DNA from: Blumeriella jaapii
Lineage: Eukaryota; Ascomycota; Leotiomycetes; Helotiales; Drepanopezizaceae
Assembly (NCBI GenBank): GCA_009599575.1
Contig: VWND01000007.1
Coordinates: forward strand, 1,559,501-1,623,500
Length of the DNA: 64,000 bases
Direction: 5' to 3'
The position numbers and the translations under genes were made by a program. The first letter of the stretch is position 1, and every line of letters begins with the position of its first letter. This document shows, one piece after another, positions 52,581 through 63,771 of this stretch. The notes under the pieces were generated by a model. It was not told where the DNA came from, searched no databases, and saw nothing but the letters and a program-made list of their open reading frames with translations.

Positions 52581-53905
52581 ATGGTTCACAGTCCCTATCA
52601 AAGCCGGCTCTTGGAACTTACCAGACGCGTGCTCAATGACTTGATGCCAATCTATCTCCACCAAGCAACCTCTGACAGCGCTGGCTCAGAAGTCCTGCCT
52701 CGTGCTTCCTTTCTGGATGGTCTCCGAGGATATGCGTCTCTTGTCGTGTTCGTTTCCCACTTTTTCGACCCTTTCCAACCCGCGAAACGTTTTGGATATG
52801 GCTATGGGCAAGGCAATGACTGGCTACTGCAACTCCCCATTATCCGTGTTCTGTATAGTGGCGTCCCAATGGTGTCGATCTTCTTCGTCATATCTGGCTA
52901 CGCATTGTCTTTGAAGCCTCTTTCTCACATACGGACCGAGTCATGGGATCATCTTGCAGATACGATGGCTTCGTCAACCTTTCGCAGAGGCATCCGGCTG
53001 TTCTTGCCAACTCTGGCGACTACGTTTCTTGTCATGGTCAGCGTTCTCCTTGACCTACATGATGCGTCAGATTACGCATCTCTTCCGGGTGTCATTGAAC
53101 CCCGTCCTCGTCCATTTCCAAGAGTTCACGAACAGCTCTACGACTGGTGTCATTTTGTCACTACCGAATTGACGAATCCCTGGCAGTGGCAAGTTCGCGA
53201 CTACGTATACGACTCCCACTTGTGGACGATCCCAATCGAATTCAGAGCCTCCATGATTCTGTTCATGTTCCTTACATGCATCTCTAGATTCCGCCTGCCA
53301 CTTCGACTGGCGCTCGCAAGCGCATTCTGGGCTTACTGCATGTTTACGCAATGTGGCACGTTGCCTTGTTCATTTGCGGCGCGTGCTTTGCCGACCTGTC
53401 ATTTGAGCGTCGGCCGACAGAGTTGAAGCCTTTCAGACACCTCCTTTGTGCACTGCCTTCACTCGCTCTCGGGCTTTATTTACTCTCCTTCCCAATCAGG
53501 AATGGTCCGGAGACTTCCGGCTACATATCACTATCCATGATCACTGCAAACCACACTATTTGGCACACCTTCGGAGCCATGCTGGTTTTGTTCACGCTTG
53601 GCAATTCTGAGGTGCTACAAGGCATGTTCAGCACGCCATTTGCGGCATATCTGGGGAAGATAAGCTATGCACTTTACCTTGTCCACGGCCCTGCGTTGCA
53701 CACCTTTGGCTACGGCACAGTTTCGAGTATCTGGAGTGTGTTTGGCAAGGATACTTGGATCCAGTATCAGGGCGGCTTGCTTCTGGGATTCCTGCTTGTG
53801 GGACCTGTGGTTTTATGGTGGGCAGATATCTTCGAGAGACTAGTGGATCGACCCAGCGTCGAGTTGGCCAGATGGTTGTATCTTAAAGGCGTTGCCAGAA
53901 ATTGA
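52581..53905 (+). pseudogene. Acyltransferase 3 family membrane protein with one frame break
   Basis: Polytopic membrane acyltransferase of the acyltransferase-3 family (often O-acylation of sugars or metabolites). The N-terminal part (52581 to about 53350) has the family start FLDGLRGYASLVVFVSHF with the conserved His, SIFFVISGYALS, and several membrane helices. It reaches ASAFWAYCMFT and then loses frame. From about 53351 the protein continues one frame over: WHVALFICGACFADL and KISYALYLVHGP, then GLLLGFLLVGPVVLWWADIF, to a stop at 53905. The break is a single missing base near 53350, in no homopolymer and with no usable intron. Both halves are otherwise fully open. It is either recently disabled or a sequence error; it lies between the precursor and UstYa genes. 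Confidence 0.8.
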
Positions 53906-54267
53906 AGTCGATGTAGTGTTTTGGTCAGCAAAGATTCCCTTCAGCGAGCAACTGCCTTAGGTTAGCTTTACCATGGATTATAGCTTTAATCGTGTTCTAA
54001 CTCTTAGGGGCATTCTTATTGCATAAGCTTCCGCACAGTGGCGCTGTCATTCATTATTCAGCATAGAGATATGGGCAATGGGGCTGGTTGAATGAAGTAA
54101 GCGAGCTGAAGACATCCACGAATGCAGCTTATGCCGGTGCATCCTCTCCGACCAGTAGGTGACATGCGAAACTCGAGTTATCACATTTTGCTCACCGCTT
54201 TTACTTGAAATTGTTCGAGGAAAATAGCTTTAGTATTTTGAAACCGATTTTCAATTATGACGTTCGA
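53906..54267. other. Convergent intergenic region
   Basis: About 360 bp of presumed 3' UTRs between the acyltransferase and the first UstYa-type gene. Nothing else seen. Confidence 0.5.
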
Positions 54268-55206
54268 CTATGGGCCCGGATCCTTGTGCTGCTCCGTCCA
54301 TCGCTTGAGAGCATCGAAATCGACACACTGGTGCTCAACGCCCCAGCCGCTTGAGCCTTGCTCTCTAGGCGTAACGCCATCCGCTTCCAAAAATGCCTCC
54401 ATGGTCGCATCTCCAGAACACATCAAGCTCTGGCGGATGTAGTCGAAGCAGTGTGCAACATGGCCCGACAGCTCTTTGTATGCCGGGTGTCCGGGCAGAT
54501 TTACTGGCCCGTCCAGGATGTCAACCCCGTCCTTGAGAACTGCATACCAGGCACCTCGGACGATTCTCCTACGTCGTGCGTTAGTTGCTTTGGTGGGAGT
54601 AGATCAAGGCTTTGAACGTACAGGCAATGCAATTGATGGAAAACCGCAACGGCGTAGACTTGACTTCCTTCAGTCTGTCCGTTTAACGAGGGAGGAAGTC
54701 CATGACTTTTGGGGGCTTCAATCATCACGAATCCTAGCGAACAGGTCTGAGAAACTTTATAAAGTATCCGGAGGGAGCTCAATATCTTACTTGAATGCAT
54801 CTCTGCCCATGCCTCGTCACTCTCTTTGGTCTGGTTCCAAGGGTTAAAGCGTTCATCCGGCATAAACTTTTGGGAAGTTTTCTGTTCGGTGATGCCTGTA
54901 CAACATTCAGAAATCAGCTTTCGGTCTATGTTGAGACTGTCAACACGAAGAGGACTTACTCGGGGGGACTACGTTTCGAGGAGAGAGAATCTGACTCCAT
55001 AACCATATCCCCAGGACGATCGATGTCAAAATCCAAAAAGTTACTGTGAAGCATATCTGCCACGGCCTCTTGGAACAATATCTGTCTTGGCGCCTCTGGC
55101 ATCTTTGGCATGGCTCTGAGGGTATATCATGACCGTCTTTTTCTGGGTCTTCAGGTGTTGCCACGTCCAGACTGACCGTAGAAATCCTATGGTACTGTTG
55201 CTCCAT
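54268..55206 (-). CDS. UstYa family (DUF3328) oxidase-like protein, copy 1
   Basis: Four exons on the minus strand (55206-54960, 54895-54791, 54733-54622, 54568-54268) give 254 aa, a usual length for the family. ATG 55206 starts MEQQYHRISTVSL. One transmembrane helix lies at about 51-70 (ICFTVTFWILTSIVLGIWLW). The luminal part has DERFNPWNQTKESDEAW. Both family metal-binding-type motifs are present: HQLHC at 150-154 and HVAHC at 191-195, the latter in HVAHCFDYIRQSLMCSGDAT. UstYa proteins carry out oxidative cyclisation or other oxidation of RiPP core peptides, and occur in some other metabolite clusters. The gene is divergent from copy 2. Confidence 0.88.
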
Positions 55207-55656
55207 TGCGAATGAGACTGGGGAGCGCAAGGTCCAGATTGAAGCTGGGTTTAGCTATATCTAACGGCGTGCGAGTGTAAGGTTGTAGGAGGTTTTTGAG
55301 CAGTATACAAACGCGCGCCATCACTTCAGATGATAACGTGGTGATTTTATTGCCCTTTTGGGAAAGAGCACCGAATCACTTAGACTCTCCGCATCCGGAA
55401 AGTTGTACGAGTTCTTAGTCGACCTCGTCAGCTTTGTAAACCTCTTGCATTCTGGCCTGTTCAATGAGCCGTCTGCTGGTCCTCGGCTAATCGTCATACC
55501 TATGCAGATGTCAGCACCTCGTCTTGAATAGCTTCATGGAACGCCACCACACAGACGCCGGTAATCACTCCCCGCGGTTTTTCAGTTGAACTTCTCAACT
55601 CCCCATTCGGATTCTTCCTTCAAGTGTAATACTATCCAAGTCTCAAGTATCGCAAG
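55207..55656. promoter_or_regulatory. Bidirectional promoter between the two UstYa-type genes
   Basis: 450 bp between two divergent start codons, so the pair can be co-regulated from here. No binding site recognised with confidence. Confidence 0.55.
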
Positions 55657-56615
55657 ATGTCTGAGCAAGATAGCGAGGAGAACACCTCCTTCCTCGATCA
55701 CGAAAAATGGCATTCGACGCGCGCTGGCAACGAAGAGAAGAGCACTCTGCTGTCACGGATGTTTCGGAAGAATATCACTTGGGCGGTGCTTGGATGTCTC
55801 TTCTCCTCTCTCTTTTTTGCAGTCCTCCAGTTGAGACACGGACACGGATGGCTCGCTTCCACAAGGCCACAACTGATACCAGGCGAGAGTTTCTGGCCGG
55901 ACAGTAAGTGAAGTCTCCTATTCCAGAAGCGCAAGCTGACCGAGTAAAGTTCCAGAATACACAAGGGTTTTTGTAGACGACGAGGACTGGAAAGATACGG
56001 GCGTGGTAGGCGACGTGCTATGGAATGAACTCCTCCCCGGTAATTGGGGTGGCCTCCGTCCTCGATGGGTTTTACTGACATTGTGCAGTTGGCGGAGGCT
56101 ATGTTCCAATTCCGTACCCGCGACGCTACAATCTGCCGGAAAGCGCTCCTTTCGAGCGGAGCCCAGATGAAGCTGAAGTCTATGCGACATCCAGTGTACA
56201 CCAATTACACTGTTTGGTAAGAGATATACCATGGAAGTTCAGAGAACTATGCAAAGACTAAACCATTTGGGAAGGCGACGCTTCGAGAAACGCTGAAGTC
56301 GTACGGCGCAGGCGAGACACCGAGATACGGAGGCAAACACCCTTACCATTGTCTAAACTACTGTACGTGACGCTCTGAGGAAACTGGTCTTCTTTGAATG
56401 ATCCGCGTAATAACGGGATTTTTGTAGTAAGACAGGGCGTTCTATGCGCAGCAGACACGACACTTGAATACGGACACCCGGTGTGGAACGAGGAGAAACA
56501 ATGGATGGAGTATGACTTTAGCGGGATTGGCGCTATACATCAATGTAGAGATTGGAATACGGTCAAGGATTTTATGTTGAAGCATCGTGCTTCGAATGAG
56601 AGTGGTATTGCATAG
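55657..56615 (+). CDS. UstYa family (DUF3328) oxidase-like protein, copy 2
   Basis: Five exons (55657-55903, 55950-56039, 56089-56216, 56275-56362, 56428-56615) give 246 aa with exact phases. MSEQDSEENTSFL is followed by one membrane helix at about 39-59 (NITWAVLGCLFSSLFFAVLQ). The luminal part includes YPRRYNLPESAPFERSPDE and then VYATSSVHQLHCL (HQLHC at 150-154). The second motif is HPYHC at 177-181, in HPYHCLNYLRQGVLCAADTT. The two UstYa proteins share the motif positions but little other sequence, so they are old paralogues, as in ustiloxin-type clusters that need a UstYa/UstYb pair. A conserved TLEYGHPVWNE stretch follows the second motif. Confidence 0.88.
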
Positions 56616-58098
56616 TTCTGTGGTGGTCAGTGAATCGGGCAGAGTAGACAGCTCCCAGTTTTGTGTATATCCAGTGTGCTAGCCGAGAACAATCCTCGTA
56701 ATTTTCATCTCCAGGGACGGACTTCTTCGATTTGAAATCTTGTCCCCGGGCATAAGACCTAAACGATTCTTCGCCAAGACATAGATACAGCAAGTCCAAA
56801 ATCCATCAAGGAAATTTGCTCTTCCAACTGAATCGCAGTTTGCTTCGAAAGGCCTCCCGCAACTGCAGGTTTGGCAAATTTACGACGCGTATCGACCGCC
56901 CTCGAGCATCATTTGAGAAACTTAAACGGTTTTCAAGAACGATTATAAGAATATGTTAATTCATATAGGAACTCGTGGGTGAGGAAAAAGCACTTGACAT
57001 GTGGAATAAGCAGGGTTAGGTCCTACAGTGGTACAGTACTGTACATGCGTCAGATTCTGATGCGTAGGTAGTTGTACATGGGAGTCTTCAAGCTGGCGCA
57101 ACCGAGCGTCACCTCACAAATTCCATGGAGAACCATCTCGCCTGTACTGTGGGAGAAAGATTCAAATAGCAGACAATTTCCACACCTTCTTTTTACAACT
57201 GCTTTCTTGAGGGTCTTTTGTATGTAAAAATCCCCAGCTTAGCACGTCTCCAATGCCCTACGGGAGGCTTGAGGTTGCGCCGTTCCACTGCCCCTCCAGA
57301 CGTTAAACAATATCACCATCATCATTCATGCTGGCGTATCCTACCGGGGCATTTACATGACTGGACCTATTGGCAAAACTGGCAGATATTCATACGTAGA
57401 CATAGACTCGGTCGGAGTTTGTTTAGGAAACGGAAGAGTTGCTTTTAATGCCGCATGAGAAATTGATGATAGACTCGGATATTGAGCCGTTTTTCGTTCT
57501 TGTCTTTTAAAGGGGAAAAACACTTTGTTCAATAGAGCGTTGGCAATTAGGGTGACGAAGGCAACTAAATTGGAAGATGAATTTATACATAGATGAGCAT
57601 ATAACGAGATGTAACTCAAAAATCCATGCCATAGCGCGGATGCAAGAGTTTAACGCCAATGCGGCCAGTATCTAAGGTGCAGCGGCTCCTGCTTGTTATT
57701 GCCCTACACCCGCCTACATTGGACCGATGACAATGATTGCTTCCACACTATGGATCCATGAACTGCAAAGGAAATCGTATGCTGTGGCGATCCTGCATTT
57801 CAATCAATTAAAGCTTGCCTCTTGCCTTGGGCTGAGCTTCGGTATCAAATCCTGTCGCACTTTATTCTCACGCCCCGGCCCGAGCAGAATTTTCACAGGA
57901 AAGGCGGACCTTCCAAGCACAAAGTGTGTTCCTTTTGACAAGTTGAATCGAGAATACCAGAGAGGGTGGGCGTCTGCATTGCTTTTGTGGACCAACGCTC
58001 ATTGAATTGATATCTGTCAATAAGGTAGGCAGTTACTCTTCGTGAGAATGTCAAAGGTCTGGTGCAGTTGAAAAGAAGTTTGTGGGAGATTAGGGCTA
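56616..58098. other. Intergenic region, no gene recognised
   Basis: About 1.5 kb with one GTACAGTACTGTAC cluster near 57032 and no supported gene. Confidence 0.5.
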
Positions 58099-58208
58099 AT
58101 AGTGGGCTGCCTTCCCACATTTATTCTGCGGGCACTCGAATAATGTGGGGGAAAGCAAGTGTCCCACTGCATCCAAGTGTCCCATCTCAGTTCATGATTT
58201 TTTACGAT
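58099..58208 (+). repeat. Left terminal inverted repeat
   Basis: 110 bp, identical to the reverse complement of the right end. Confidence 0.93.
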
Positions 58209-59348
58209 CGCATTTTATATTAAAACACCATCAACGCCAGATATTTAATTACACTAAGTTAAATTATAATAAAAACAAGCAGTTATTTTCAGATTTTGAA
58301 TTAAAAAGTTAAATTTTATTAATAGAAACTAATTTAAATAAGTGATTTGTACGCATTTTCAATTTTTTCTTCGCTTTTTCGCTTTTAGAAAGCCTATTTA
58401 CATTTGTTTGCAATTAAAATATTATATATAATAATTCAGATTAACTTTTTTAATCGGTTATAAGCTATTCGATAATTATAAAAGCTTTATTAAGCTCGCG
58501 TTTTATTATATATCAAGATTTTCGGCCAAAAAAATGCAATTTATTATTTTTAATACGATTTTTTTTGGTTTTACAGCTTTATTGCTTTTACAATTTAAAA
58601 TCCAAGGCTCGTAAGCAGCTTCTTTTACTTATTATACGCTTAAGCAAAAGCTTTTCGCAAAACTAACGGTGTTTTTTTACCTTTTGCCTTTTGTTTTTTA
58701 TTTTTCGAATATAAATATTATACCGATATTTAAAAGCTGAAAAGCATATATAAAGTAGCTAGAAAGCTAAAGAAAATATAAGGTTTATTTAGTTTTAATA
58801 AAAGTATATTGTATTTATACGATTCGTAGCCGTTTAATTAATACAATTTCTGATTGGAAATACGTAAAAAAACGATTTAAATTACTTTCACTTAATCAAA
58901 AATGAATGTTCCGACGTAAAATTTAATATAATTTCTATAAATTCTATTCGAATGCAAGCTAAACTTACTTCTCTTCAGTTTATTATAATAAAATAACTGG
59001 CGTTGGAAGTATTTTAATTTAAAATGCGATTATAAAAAATAACAAGTTAAAACAAAACATTTCGTTTCGTAACTTTTAATTAATAAAAGTAGAACTTTTA
59101 ACTTATAATTTAATAATAGCTTTCTGTTTTTATTATTTATCAATTTATTATAATTAAATATCTGGCGTTGATAATGTTTTTATACAAAATGCGATAATTA
59201 AAAATAGAAACTTCAACGAAAATATATAATTTAACAACTTTTAATTAATAAAAATGAAATTTTTATTTTAAAATCTAAAAATAGCTTCCAGTTTTTATTA
59301 CCTTTCAATTTGGCGTAATTAAATAATAGTGTTTTAATATGAAATGCT

Positions 59349-59458
59349 ATCGTAAAAAATCATGAACTGAGATGGGACACTTGGATGCAGTGGGACACTT
59401 GCTTTCCCCCACATTATTCGAGTGCCCGCAGAATAAATGTGGGAAGGCAGCCCACTAT
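59349..59458 (-). repeat. Right terminal inverted repeat
   Basis: 110 bp, identical in inverted orientation to the left end. Confidence 0.93.
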
Positions 59459-59683
59459 TAAGCGTGAGGGATAATGGAAGTTGTACCCTAATGTGCGACC
59501 CCCATCTTCGATGAATTGTCGAATTGACGTATTCACAGTAACCTCATCGTTTTGCGGGAGCGTTGTATTAAGGGAAAATAGTGAGATTGATCGCTGCCTG
59601 GAAGGGAGGCGGTGGTAGCTTTGTCTCGGAGATCAGGCCGTGAATATTTTTGTCATGGTCATCTAACAAAGTACCACCACTTT

Positions 59684-59837
59684 CTTCGCCTTCGGGCATT
59701 TGGTCGTAAGTTTCATTGCTCCGCTGGTCAAGCGGTACGATACTAACCTTCATCAGAATTTGAAACGATACAGAGAAGATTAGCATGGCCCCTGCACTAA
59801 GGATGACACGCTCAATCAAAGAGAAGCTACCAATTTT
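59684..59837 (+). ncRNA. U6 spliceosomal snRNA with an internal spliceosomal intron
   Basis: Catalytic snRNA of the spliceosome. The unmistakable core ACAGAGAAGATTAGCATGGC then CCCTGCACTAAGGATGACACGC lies at 59770-59811. The 5' hairpin (GCC-TTCG-GGC at 59688-59697) and GCATTTGGTC lie upstream, but separated from AATTTGAAACGATACAGAG by 51 bp (59706-59756). That insert has a perfect mRNA-type intron form: GTAAGT donor, TACTAAC branch site at 59741-59747 and CAG acceptor. Intron-bearing U6 genes are known in S. pombe and some other fungi. The 5' end is estimated from the hairpin. The gene starts about 225 bp after the transposon end. Confidence 0.92.
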
Positions 59838-59840
59838 TTT
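59834..59840 (+). terminator. RNA polymerase III terminator of U6
   Basis: Seven T directly after the U6 3' end (GAAGCTACCAA), the standard Pol III stop signal. Confidence 0.85.
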
Positions 59841-61807
59841 GCACTTTTTTCTATGAAATCGGATTGGATTTTGGGTCCGCCATCTTTTTTGCATTTTTGC
59901 TCTCGGGGCTGAGCGGTGGCGCTAAGCACATTTTGTTTGCCCTGGCGCTTTGTTAAAATAAAGGTTCTCCGGTCGGCTAGGCGACACGCCAAACGCGTCC
60001 CCAACATTACTTTATTTACCTTACATCTACTACAAAATCTATTTATTTACTGGTGCTTTGAATGTCGCGAAACAATTCACGAAGCATCGTTATCTAATGA
60101 TCAGCTAGATAATTTTGCTGGGTGCAAGACGATGATAGCCTCATTCATTACTATAACCCGGGCTTCCAGGAAAGATCAAGTTTGCCATTACACAAAATCC
60201 TATCACCTCCCCACCTATTTGGCTTTAAAATCCCAGATCGTGGCTTCGCAGACTGTTTGTTCCTTTTCCACAGATGGCAGATATTTCTTCTGCGAATCCA
60301 GGCCTCCGGTTGCAATAATTGATACACGCCGCATCTGCGGTCGTAGTTGTTTACTTCGTTACAAAGCGCCAAGCCCTGACCGACGATATGACTTGAGGGA
60401 AACGTATGTCAAAAACCTGGACCCCATGACACGATTCCACCCCACACCATTTAGGTTGGTTAAATCAAAGAACTACCGAAGAATCAAATAGAGAATCTTG
60501 GGACAGCTCTTTCACCGCATATACTATACCTACCTACCTCCCTAACTACATCGACTCCGAAGTCAATCTTACATACATACAGAGGGAGAGTGAGCTGTCG
60601 GAAAGCGACCTTATCGTGTGCGAAAGCAGCAGAGTTACCGACAAACCCATTGGTGTATTAACTCTACAAAGAGGTCGAGGTCCGTCCGCTGCGGAAGTAC
60701 TGGCTTTCGACTGCTGCCTCTCGAGGCCTTCTCACTGTTTCTAGGCTTACCGAAAAAGCTACAGAATCTCGAAGCTAGATATGGAGCATCGCAACAGCTC
60801 AAACTGCCTGAATGCCTTGGGACGCGTTTCTTAATTTAGGAAATTTTAATCAGTTAATAGGAACCGGCCGCCAACTAGCACCAGCGTACGATCCTGCTCG
60901 GTACATTACATGAATTACGGGCTTGTACACATGGGTGAAAAAGTACATGATTTGTTTCGATCCTTTCAGAGACGCAATGCCTGTTATTCAAGGCTGGCGT
61001 AACACATCTTGACCTTCGCCCAGTCGATTGTAATGCTCTATCTACAGTGCTAAAAGCCACAATCTGCACGCTTCCAAGTGATTGCTCTGTCGGGCTGGAA
61101 GAATGCCTAACTTACACTACCTTCCCTGGGGCTTACTGCGAGTTGGCGATAGGACCGTTTCCAGAAAGGAACTTGTTTTCTTATAATAGTTTCTTTTCCT
61201 CGTTTACAGATTTGTTACCGGTCAAAGCTCCTTACGAGAGGCCTACTTCCTTGACTTGAGCTATATTCAAGCCTTTCTGAATCCTATAAAGTATCCATGT
61301 TTTAAGTGCATGCTACAAGTGCATGCCCTCTTCGGCATTTCACTTTCATTTCAAGTGAATGCAAATTCCATGGTTCCGCCCTACTCGAGCATCCTATCCA
61401 TGTTGCAAGTCACGTGTGTTTTGCCTCACACGACCAGCTGCCACAGCTGGTAGAGGTTGCGTGGATTTGACTCAAATTAAGGCAATATGCAGACAGAACT
61501 CCTGGCTGCAAGAGTGTTATGTAATAAGTGATGCAATTTCAACGTGTTCATCTAGGAGTGCATACGTGCAAGGACGCTCTGAGTCGAGACATTCACATGT
61601 TGGCCTTAGAAATGTTGTGCTGAACACAAAATGTCTCATTCATGATTCTGCAAGGACCCGGCCGAGGTTACAGTTGTCTTTCTGATCTGCTGTCATTTAA
61701 TCTTTCGTAATTCGTCGATCAGCTCGTAGGGCAATAACTACCAGTACCGCAGTGTCGAAACAGCATTTTCACAAAATTACTGTTGTTTGCATTTCAACGC
61801 TACCAAT
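59841..61807. other. Intergenic region, no gene recognised
   Basis: About 2 kb with only short frames and no domain or RNA signal I can support. Confidence 0.45.
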
Positions 61808-62805
61808 ATGGCCCTCCAAGTCTCTGGCAAGACGGCACTTGTCACTGGGGGAGGCTCCGGTATTTGCCTTGAATTTACCAAGCTCCTCCTCGCTTGCAAT
61901 TGCAATGTCGTAGTCGCGGATCTCACTCTCCTTCCTGAAGCAGAATCGCTGATCACACAAAGCTCATCATCCCTAGAAGAAAACGGAAGCAGCAAGCATG
62001 CACGAGCTGTATTCCAGAGAACAGACGTAAAAGACTGGCAGCAGCTTAACGCCGCGTTCGCGCGTGCTTCCAGGGAGTTCGGAGGCTTGGATCTTGTGTG
62101 TCCCGGTGCAGGCATCTTTGAACCCGTTCGTTGCCTCCCCTTCCTCTTTTCCTGTATGAGATCTTCCTCGATGTGAATAATGTGAAGTGAGGTGTATCTA
62201 CCTAACAAGCAAGCTCCCAGGACTGGTCGTCTTTTTGGCACCCCTGCGCCAACCAACCCACCACCTCCTCGACATACGCCACCCTCGAAGTAAACATCAC
62301 CCATCCCATCCGTTGCGCCCAGCTTGCCCTCGACATCTTCAAGCGCCAAGGTCACGGCGTCGTCCTGCTTGTCACTTCCATCGCCGCCCAGCTGTCCCTG
62401 CTCCCCGCTCCCCTCTACGCCGCTTCCAAAGCTGCGATCTCCAGCTTCACGAGGAGTCTCGGCCCGCTGGAGCAGCACAGCAATGTCAGGGTTGTGGCCG
62501 TGGCGCCGGCGATTGTCAAGACGCCAATTTGGTCAGCGGATCGCGCAAGTTGGGTCCGTGAGGAGGAGGGGGATGTGTGGATCATGCCCAGGCGAGTTGC
62601 GGAGGTGATGTTGACGGTTGTGCAGGAGAAGGAGTTTGTAGGTGGTACGGTGCTGGAGGTTGGACTTGAGACCATGCGAAAGGTTGAGGGTGTGAATGAT
62701 CCGGGGCCGGACATGAGTGGGAAGTCGAAGGGTTATGGGGTTAGTGGGATTATGGAGGGCTTTGCTAGGACGTTCGCGTTGATTGATGGGAATTTTGGGA
62801 ATTGA
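61808..62805 (+). CDS. Short-chain dehydrogenase/reductase (SDR)
   Basis: Classical NAD(P)-dependent SDR. Two exons (61808-62125, 62221-62805; 95-bp intron, GTTCGT donor, CCCAG acceptor) give 300 aa. The cofactor motif TGGGSGIC is at 14-21, the usual NNAG is altered to PGAG (LVCPGAGIFEP), and the catalytic tetrad is complete: N131, S159, Y172, K176 (SIAAQLSLLPAPLYAASK). The C-terminal half carries VAVAPAIVKTPIW and a substrate-loop region. It resembles the 15-hydroxyprostaglandin dehydrogenase-like fungal SDRs, but the substrate cannot be read from sequence. It lies about 5 kb from the UstYa pair and may or may not belong with it. Confidence 0.92.
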
Positions 62806-63771
62806 AGAGAAAAATGAGGTACAGCAGCCCTGTGGAGATATCATGTACTACGATCTTTCGAGTCACTGTCACGGTTTGATCAGTAATCGATGGGGAGTGC
62901 GAAGCGACGCTATTGTTAGTGAATCGTTATTTATAAAAGTGAGTCGCAAGTTTGTTATCTTGAAACTAAACCTCGCATCAAATACAGTGGCATAAGCAAG
63001 ACTACTTAAGAGCAGTAGATGCTCTGAAGCTGCTCACATTTCGAGGGTATCTACAGGAGTTGAAGTCCTTGCAGTCTGAGCCATCACGGTCATCGAGATG
63101 AATCATTGGAAGTCCATATTAACAATGTGTTAGGTGGAAGAGGTGTCGATTGAGAAATGAAAGAAAAGCTCAGCTAAATGCACCTTCCTACGCTAGTGCT
63201 TTTCAACAATTGTCGCTCCATTCGTCAATGTTAAATACAGTACGAAAGGGGTTCGTTCGCCGGTCTCGCTTAATTAAGCATGTAAATACGAGCCGAAACT
63301 CTTCGGATTCAACGGTTCATGATTTTCTTTCCGTAACAATTTCTCTCTAGACTGCAGCTCATTTACTCTGGAATCTTTTACGTTTCGACTGTGCTCGCAT
63401 CTGCTGATTGGTTTTGTCCTCTAGACTACCACGTGATCCAGATTTGTTCTTATCATTTTGCGGGGTTCATCCCCCGCATTAACCGTCACGACTATTGAAC
63501 AGGTAAAATAGCAGCCGGCTCACCTCCCCATCATTCTCGCAAGCAAAAAAAGGAGGTGAACTGGCAATTATAGATAATCATTTACAAAGTCACTGTCGGT
63601 GTTGACTGTGCTACGCACCTCAACCTCTCTCTCCCTCACATTCCAAACGAATCCCGCATACAGTACCAACTATCAACAAGGACGAATTTGCAACCTCAGC
63701 TCTAACGATATATCGCGTTACTTGTACTTCACGGGCTTACAGCGTAGCACGGCAAAGAGAAAGGCATCAAG
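62806..63771. other. Intergenic region upstream of the dioxygenase
   Basis: About 970 bp; promoter and 5' UTR of the next gene are expected at its right end. No other feature recognised. Confidence 0.45.

Larger units (their letters stand above)
58099..59458. mobile_element. Non-autonomous DNA transposon with 110-bp inverted repeats
   Basis: 1360-bp element bounded by identical 110-bp terminal inverted repeats (58099-58208 and 59349-59458) beginning ATAGTGGGCTGCC. It is flanked by TA on both sides (58097-58098, 59459-59460), fitting a TA target-site duplication as in Tc1/mariner/pogo elements. The interior is extremely AT-rich and has no open frame of note, so there is no transposase here. 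Inside are several copies of a motif near AAATGCGAT..TAAAAAAT together with (A)CTGGCGTTG. The repeat ends are perfect while the interior is degraded. Confidence 0.9.

Noticed and set aside
59568..59894. 108-codon frame on the minus strand over U6
   Set aside because: It is antisense to the U6 snRNA, whose core sequence is unmistakable.
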